Assembly (NCBI GenBank): GCA_013822685.1
Contig: PNKV01000004.1
Span: forward strand, 124,001 to 188,000
Length of the DNA stretch: 64,000 nt
DNA from: Leptothrix sp. (in: b-proteobacteria)
GTDB lineage: Bacteria; Pseudomonadota; Gammaproteobacteria; Burkholderiales; Burkholderiaceae_C
Reading direction: 5' to 3'
Shown: piece by piece, positions 59,534-64,000 of the stretch
Layout of the letters: each line of letters begins with the position of its first letter
Numbering within the stretch: position 1 is the stretch's first letter
Notes under the pieces: model-generated
Told to the model about the DNA's origin: nothing
Databases searched by the model: none
The model's input: the letters and a program-made list of their open reading frames with translations, nothing else
Program-made: the position numbers and the translations under genes

Positions 59534-59655
59534 ATGGGCATGGAACTTTTTACCTGTTGATCAGTCTCATACCCAGCTTGTTTCATTTGTCTCCTCCACT
59601 CCTCCATTTTTTGGCGGATTTCAAAACCCGGAATCGATGATCCCGGGTTTTTTTT
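59534..59655 (+). ncRNA. Candidate small RNA with two anti-Shine-Dalgarno motifs
   Basis: A transcript of about 122 bases is predicted between a sigma-70-type promoter (59498-59526) and an intrinsic terminator (59624-59655). It contains CTCCTCC twice, at 59591-59597 and 59599-59605, ahead of the terminator stem; each can pair with a GGAGG ribosome-binding site. No credible protein is encoded. Small RNAs with CCUCC-type motifs are known in alphaproteobacteria, and I recall a described betaproteobacterial toxic small RNA family of this kind; whether this is a member I cannot say from sequence alone. Confidence 0.6.
59624..59655 (+). terminator. Intrinsic terminator of the candidate small RNA
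   Basis: Stem AAACCCGG (59624-59631) / CCGGGTTT (59643-59650) with an 11-base loop, followed by T's continuing to 59655 (eight in a row including the stem end). The opposite strand has a shorter T-run (TTTT), so the same hairpin may also stop rep transcripts, whose stop codon is at 59680. Confidence 0.8.
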
Positions 59656-59679
59656 GTCTGTGCGCTGGCTTTTTCTTGA

Positions 59680-61764
59680 TCAAGGCATTGGGGGCTTGGC
59701 CGCCGCCGATTTGGCCGCCAACTCTTCGCGCTGACGCCGCAATTTCTCGCGCGGGTTCTCCACCGGCCCCCCTTCGCCCAGTTTCATCTCGGCGATGAAC
59801 CGGCTGGGGATGGCCACGATCAGCTCGCGCCCCTTCTTGCGACGCTTCAGCGTGCTGACCGCCAAACTCAGCCGGGCTCGCGTGATGCCCACGTACATCA
59901 GGCGGCGCTCTTCTTCCAGGCGGTCGGGCGTGATCTCGTTTTCTTCGTTGTTGAACGGCAGCGAGCCCTCGTTCACCCCCGCCAGCACCACGTGCGGCCA
60001 CTCCAGCCCTTTCGAGGCGTGCAGGGTCGACAAAGTCACCACATTGGGGTCGCCGCCCCGGTCGGCCAGGCTGGTGATCAGAGAGATGGTCTGGGCCACC
60101 TCGATCACGCTCTTCTTCTCCGTCTCGACCGTCATGCCGCCATCGTTCTCGATCTCGCCGCCGCAGCGCTTGGCAATCCAGTCGATGAAATCCAGCACAT
60201 TGGCCCATCGGCTCGCGGCGATCTTCTCGCTTTCGGCCTCGTCGTACAGGTGCTGCTCGTAGCCGATGTCCTTGAGCCACTCCATCAACAGCGCCTTGGC
60301 GTCCTCGCTGCCCGAGGTGGTGCGGGCGCGGTGGTCCAGGTCATTCACGAATCGGCCGAACTCGTGCAGCGAGCCAATCGCCCGGGCGTTCAAAGAGGCC
60401 GACAAGGACTCCGCAAACAGTGCCTCGTACAGGCTGACTTTCCATTTGCCCGCGAACTCGCCCAGCGTGCCCAAGGTCTGGTGGCCGATGCCGCGCTTGG
60501 GCGTCGTCACGGCGCGCAAAAACGCGGGATCGTCGTCGTTGTTGACCAGCAGGCGCAGCCAGGCACACAGGTCCTTGATCTCGGCGCGGTCAAAGAAGCT
60601 CTGTCCGCCCGACACCTTGTAAGGGATGTTGGCCTTGCGCAGGGCTTTCTCAAAAGCTTTGGCCTGAAAGTTGGCGCGATACAGGATGGCGAAATCGTTC
60701 CAGGGCGCGGCCACGGTCGAACCAGTGGCCCCCGCGTGCAAAGCCAAAATGCGCCCCACGGCGCGCTCGGCCTCGTGCTCTTCGTTGTCGCACTCCACCA
60801 CCTTCACCGGCTCGCCTTCGCCCAGGTCGCTCCACAGCGTCTTCTGGTACAGCTTGGGGTTCAGCGCGATCACGTGGTTGGCCGCCCGCAGGATGGCGCT
60901 GGTGGAGCGGTAGTTTTGCTCCAGCGGGATCACTTTCAGCTGGGGGAAATCCTGCGGCAGGCGCTTGAGGTTGTCCAGCGTGGCGCCGCGCCAGCCGTAG
61001 ATGGACTGGTCGTCATCGCCCACGGCCGTGAAGATGCCGCGTTCGCCCACCAGCAGTTTGAGCAAGTCGTACTGCGTGGCGTTGGTGTCTTGATACTCAT
61101 CGACCAGCACGTGGCGCAGGTTGCGCTGCCACTTGGCGCGCACGTGCTCGTGGTCGGCCAGCAACTTCATCGACAGACCGATCAGGTCATCAAAGTCAAC
61201 GGCCTGGTAGGCCATCAGGCGCTCTTCGTACAGGCGCATGACCCGGGCGCAGATGCGTTCGTCGTCGTTCTCGGCCACGGCTTCGGCTTGTGCGCTATTC
61301 AGCCCAGCGTTCTTCCAGCTGCTGATGGTCCATTGCCAGTTCCGAGCCTGCTTGGGATCGGTGGTGCCGCCTGCATCGCGAATGATGCCCAGCACGTCAT
61401 CGCTGTCCAGGATCGAGAACTTGGGTTTGAGGCCCAGGGCCTCGCCATCTTCGCGCAACAGGCGCACGCCCAGCGAGTGGAAGGTGCAGACTAGCAGTTT
61501 GCTGGCCGCCTTGCCACCGATCAGCGCTTTGGCGCGCTCGCGCATCTCCAGCGCGGCCTTGTTGGTGAAGGTGATGGCCGCGATTTGAGAGGGCGCCAGG
61601 TCGGCACCGTGCCCTGGCTGCAGCAGCCGCGCAATCTTTTGCGTGATGACGCGGGTTTTGCCCGAACCGGCCCCTGCCAAGACCAGGCACGGGCCATCAA
61701 GGTGCAGCACGGCGGCCATCTGGGCCGGGTTGAGGGTGGAGGCTGGGCTGGGAGATGCGGACAC
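59680..61764 (-). CDS. rep: Rep-type ATP-dependent DNA helicase
   Basis: A superfamily-1A 3'-5' helicase of about 694 residues. Motifs in order: Q motif LNPAQMAAV, I (LAGAGSGKTRVITQKIA), Ia (ITFTNKAA), II (LVDEYQDTNATQYDLLKLL, trimmed), III (GDDDQSIYGWRGA), IV (LEQNYRST), V (LHASKGLEWPHVVLAG) and VI (YVGITRAR). The block NEEHEAERAVGRI and the overall pattern follow E. coli Rep more than UvrD. Rep clears proteins ahead of the replication fork. The start is uncertain: a GTG at 61764 fits the short N-terminus; one at 61770 or an ATG at 61818 is possible. Confidence 0.9.
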   Translation of the reverse strand: MSASPSPASTLNPAQMAAVLHLDGPCLVLAGAGSGKTRVITQKIARLLQPGHGADLAPSQIAAITFTNKAALEMRERAKALIGGKAASKLLVCTFHSLGVRLLREDGEALGLKPKFSILDSDDVLGIIRDAGGTTDPKQARNWQWTISSWKNAGLNSAQAEAVAENDDERICARVMRLYEERLMAYQAVDFDDLIGLSMKLLADHEHVRAKWQRNLRHVLVDEYQDTNATQYDLLKLLVGERGIFTAVGDDDQSIYGWRGATLDNLKRLPQDFPQLKVIPLEQNYRSTSAILRAANHVIALNPKLYQKTLWSDLGEGEPVKVVECDNEEHEAERAVGRILALHAGATGSTVAAPWNDFAILYRANFQAKAFEKALRKANIPYKVSGGQSFFDRAEIKDLCAWLRLLVNNDDDPAFLRAVTTPKRGIGHQTLGTLGEFAGKWKVSLYEALFAESLSASLNARAIGSLHEFGRFVNDLDHRARTTSGSEDAKALLMEWLKDIGYEQHLYDEAESEKIAASRWANVLDFIDWIAKRCGGEIENDGGMTVETEKKSVIEVAQTISLITSLADRGGDPNVVTLSTLHASKGLEWPHVVLAGVNEGSLPFNNEENEITPDRLEEERRLMYVGITRARLSLAVSTLKRRKKGRELIVAIPSRFIAEMKLGEGGPVENPREKLRRQREELAAKSAAAKPPMP

Positions 61765-61901
61765 AAAAACACTGATTCTCGGGGGACACAGGCCACACAG
61801 CATAGTGCAGAGTTGCACTGGTGCTTTGGCGGTGAAATGGCCGCTCGCAGGCCCTGGTTTGCCTCTTGGCTCCCCTTGAACAGGGGGTCGGCAAAACCCT
61901 C

Positions 61902-61930
61902 TTGGTCGTCGGGCGTTGCACAGCTAATAT
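61902..61930 (+). promoter_or_regulatory. Promoter candidate for the PEP-CTERM gene
   Basis: TTGGTC (61902-61907) and TAATAT (61925-61930) are 17 bases apart, upstream of the PEP-CTERM gene at 62010, giving a leader of about 70 bases. The leader ends with a strong GAGGAGAGGAG ribosome site. Match to consensus is moderate. Confidence 0.4.
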
Positions 61931-62009
61931 TTACAAAGTCGGGGCCTTTATCACGAAACGATTCCAGTCACCGCTTCCGACATCTTCCGCGAGGAGAGGA
62001 GCCTTTTTT

Positions 62010-62687
62010 ATGATACAAAATCTGCGAAAAATAGCAGTGGCGACGGGGCTGGCGGCATTGGCAGTTGCCTCTTCGGCAAACGCTGCCGTGACACAGCAAT
62101 CCAGCTATGTCTATGATTTCAAGACGTTCTACGACACGTCCACGATCGCCAATTCGTTCGACACCAAGACGCTGAACTATTCAGTGGCCTCGATGACCAT
62201 CAAGGACATCTCGGGTGGTGTTGAGATCTCGATGAAGCAGAACAGCACGCTGTTCCCTGCCAAAACCACCTCTGGCACCTTGCTGGACGGTCTGTGGTTG
62301 AACGGCAATTGGGGCGCAGTCGCTGGCGGCGGTGTTTCCGGCGGGGCGTCAACGCTCTTCGGTCTGCCAACACTGATCTTCAGAGATGGCGGCTACCTGT
62401 ACAACGGCAGCATCAACTTTGCCAGTACAGGTCTGGCTGAAGGCGGTTCAGCCACCTTCACCATCAAGGGCACAGGCGTTTCCGCCTACAACTTTGCCAA
62501 GTCGAGCAATGTGCCCATGATCGAGCTCTCGAACGTGGGTAGCCCGTACAACACTCTCTTCTCGGGTGGCAAGGTGTCCTTCGTGGGCTCTGTCACCAAT
62601 GTCCCTGAGCCAGGCACTTACGTGCTGATGGGTCTGGGCTTGGTTGGTGTGGCCATGGTCAGCCGCCGCGCTCGTCGCGCAGCCTGA
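62010..62687 (+). CDS. PEP-CTERM sorting-domain protein
   Basis: A 225-residue exported protein: Sec signal peptide (about 1-26, ending ANAAV), a Ser/Thr/Gly-rich beta-type domain without cysteines, and a PEP-CTERM tail with PEPGTYVLMGLGLVGVAM followed by a basic cluster (SRRARRAA). Exosortase cuts such tails and links the protein to the cell surface or matrix, usually alongside exopolysaccharide. No exosortase gene is in the window. It is flanked by a promoter candidate and a strong terminator, so it is a single-gene transcript. Confidence 0.85.
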   Translation: MIQNLRKIAVATGLAALAVASSANAAVTQQSSYVYDFKTFYDTSTIANSFDTKTLNYSVASMTIKDISGGVEISMKQNSTLFPAKTTSGTLLDGLWLNGNWGAVAGGGVSGGASTLFGLPTLIFRDGGYLYNGSINFASTGLAEGGSATFTIKGTGVSAYNFAKSSNVPMIELSNVGSPYNTLFSGGKVSFVGSVTNVPEPGTYVLMGLGLVGVAMVSRRARRAA

Positions 62688-62720
62688 TCAAGTTGATCCC
62701 AGCGGGTTCGCCCGCTCGGC

Positions 62721-62748
62721 AAAAAGCCCCGCTTTGGCGGGGCTTTTT
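62721..62748. terminator. Strong bidirectional intrinsic terminator
   Basis: Perfect 12-bp arms AAAAAGCCCCGC (62721-62732) and GCGGGGCTTTTT (62737-62748) flank a TTTG loop. The A/T tracts make it work on both strands, so it can end the PEP-CTERM transcript from the left and the pca fusion transcript from the right. A small hairpin AGCGGG-TTCG-CCCGCT (62701-62716) precedes it. Confidence 0.92.
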
Positions 62749-62780
62749 CAATGGAGCCCAGGATTTTTCAGGCGAACCGC

Positions 62781-64000
62781 TCAAAGGCTGGCCACGAACT
62801 CGCCCACCAAGTCAGAGAAGGCTGAAGGATTCTCGGCCGCGCTGAGGTGCGCACAACCACTCAGGGTCACCAACTGCGACCGGGCAATGCCCCGGGCCAA
62901 CGCCGAGGCCATGTCCAGAGGCGTGTTCTCGTCCCGCTCACCGGCAATCACCAACGTGGGCACGCGGATCTGGTTGAGTTGCGCGGTGGTGTCGATCTCG
63001 CAGATGGCCACCGCGCAGGCGATGTAGCCTTCCGGGTCGGTGGCCTCCAGCAGGCGCTGGTGGCGTGCCACGGTGGCGGCGTGCGTCTGGCGGAATGATT
63101 CGCTGAAAAAACGCATCATCGTGTTGGTGCTGACCGCGCTCAGGCCATGGGACTCGACCGTGGCGATGCGTTGCCCGATGGCCGTGCGCCCCGACTCAGG
63201 GTAAGCGCTGGTGGTGTTGGACAAGACCAGGGCCTTGACCTTGTCGGGGTGACGGATGGCCAACTCCTGGCCAATCATGCCGCCCATGGACAGGCCGACC
63301 CAGATCACCGGCTCTTGCGCTACTTCGTCGATGAGGCGGGCGGCGTCGGCGGCCAGTTCGGCCAGGCTCAGCGGGTCGTTGGGGATCTGCGAGCGGCCAT
63401 GTCCGCGGGTGTCCGGGCAGATCACGCGGCAGGTCGCCGCCAGGTCGTTGGCCACGGCGTCCCACATGCTGCTGTCCTGGCCCAGGGCGTGGCTCAGGAC
63501 CACGGTGTGGGCTTCCTCGTCGCCATTGCGCGGTTCGCGCACGGTGGCGTGCAACTTGGGGCGGGTGCTGGTGAAAACAGAACGGCCGACGCCCGGGTGC
63601 CAGGCTTCGGTGGCGGGGTGTGGCGGGGGCTCGATGCCCAATTCCTTCATGATGCCCAGCGCCCGCGAGAAACCGGTGTTGGCGGCGGGCACGCCCGCGT
63701 AGATCGAGATCTGGATCAAGGCTTCGCGCACTTCTTCCACGCTCAGGGTGTGGGCGTTGCCGGGTGTCAGCGCCCCCCGCAGGTGGATCTCGAACTCGTC
63801 CCAGCGGCCCAGGGCGCTGGTCACGGCCAGCACGATGATGCGGCGGGTTTTCCAGTCCAGGCCCGGTCGGCCCCACACGCCGTGCCACGCGTAGTCGGTG
63901 ATGAAGTGCTGGAATTCAGCCGTGAAAGCGTTGGCCTTGGCCACCGATTTGTCCACCCAGGCATCGCCCAGGGCGGCTCGGCGGTTGCGCATGCCCCTTT
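62781..64000 (-). CDS. PcaC-PcaD fusion: carboxymuconolactone decarboxylase / enol-lactone hydrolase (5' end cut)
   Basis: Residues about 1-125 are a gamma-carboxymuconolactone decarboxylase domain (RRAALGDAWVDKS, DYAWHGVWGRPGL, IQISIYAGVPAANTGF); about 150-403 are a 3-oxoadipate enol-lactone hydrolase with Ser in VGLSMGGMIGQ and His in GCAHLSAAENP. Together they do consecutive steps of the protocatechuate branch of the beta-ketoadipate pathway. An ATG lies at 63990-63992, but the frame stays open to the window end and the family normally has about 15 more residues ending in a GM before RR, so the real start is probably outside. Decarboxylase-first order is the reverse of Streptomyces PcaL. 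Confidence 0.88.
   Translation of the reverse strand, partial: RGMRNRRAALGDAWVDKSVAKANAFTAEFQHFITDYAWHGVWGRPGLDWKTRRIIVLAVTSALGRWDEFEIHLRGALTPGNAHTLSVEEVREALIQISIYAGVPAANTGFSRALGIMKELGIEPPPHPATEAWHPGVGRSVFTSTRPKLHATVREPRNGDEEAHTVVLSHALGQDSSMWDAVANDLAATCRVICPDTRGHGRSQIPNDPLSLAELAADAARLIDEVAQEPVIWVGLSMGGMIGQELAIRHPDKVKALVLSNTTSAYPESGRTAIGQRIATVESHGLSAVSTNTMMRFFSESFRQTHAATVARHQRLLEATDPEGYIACAVAICEIDTTAQLNQIRVPTLVIAGERDENTPLDMASALARGIARSQLVTLSGCAHLSAAENPSAFSDLVGEFVASL

Overview
The window is a 64 kb stretch of GC-rich, densely coding chromosome from a betaproteobacterium, most likely Burkholderiales near the Aquabacterium/Rubrivivax/Leptothrix/Ideonella group. I infer this from the gatCAB cluster facing a mreBCD-mrdA-rodA operon, a PEP-CTERM protein, PHB-depolymerase-type esterases, and the style of the many hybrid kinases. 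I see no tRNA, rRNA, insertion sequence, prophage or CRISPR array. Every gap between genes is under 300 bases, and many neighbouring genes overlap by 1-4 bases (ATGA, GTGA or TGATG), which implies coupled operons.

Layout. 1-4250: the 3' part of a secreted lipase, then small membrane or SHOCT-domain proteins of unknown role. 4358-8421: a non-homologous end-joining operon, ku - GntA/YqcI-like gene - ligD. 8366-13518: a leftward operon of an RsbQ/KAI2-like hydrolase, a PAS hybrid kinase, and a ProX/ProW-type osmoprotectant uptake pair with no ATPase gene, with a stand-alone receiver read the other way. 13538-18421: two PHB-depolymerase-like esterases, a ribbon-helix-helix regulator, an AI-2E family transporter and a transglutaminase-like protein. 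18595-24703: a four-gene signalling operon (CHASE3-GAF hybrid kinase, CheR, CheB, receiver-kinase). 24684-29673: a CvaA/CvaB/TolC-like peptide exporter whose ATPase carries an intact C39 peptidase. 29813-43401: CorA, three more hybrid kinases, an ABC-2/MFS export operon, two tandem diguanylate cyclases and an outer-membrane beta-barrel protein. 43529-48000: an MCP behind a strong sigma-28 promoter, exonuclease III, pyrE and two DUF4124-like proteins. 48000-52174: gatC-gatA-(metal-dependent hydrolase)-gatB. 52449-58978: the rod-shape operon mreB, mreC, mreD, mrdA, rodA, followed by coq7. 59009-64000: an OsmC-like protein, a candidate small RNA with two anti-Shine-Dalgarno motifs, a Rep-type helicase, a PEP-CTERM protein and a PcaC-PcaD fusion cut by the window end.

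The genes suggest a motile, rod-shaped, environmentally responsive bacterium: sigma-28-type promoters precede the MCP and the diguanylate cyclase pair, and six hybrid histidine kinases lie within about 32 kb. The best candidates for something undescribed are (i) the GntA-like gene translationally coupled to ligD, (ii) the roughly 122-nt small RNA at 59534-59655, and (iii) the RsbQ-like hydrolase / PAS kinase / ProXW operon.
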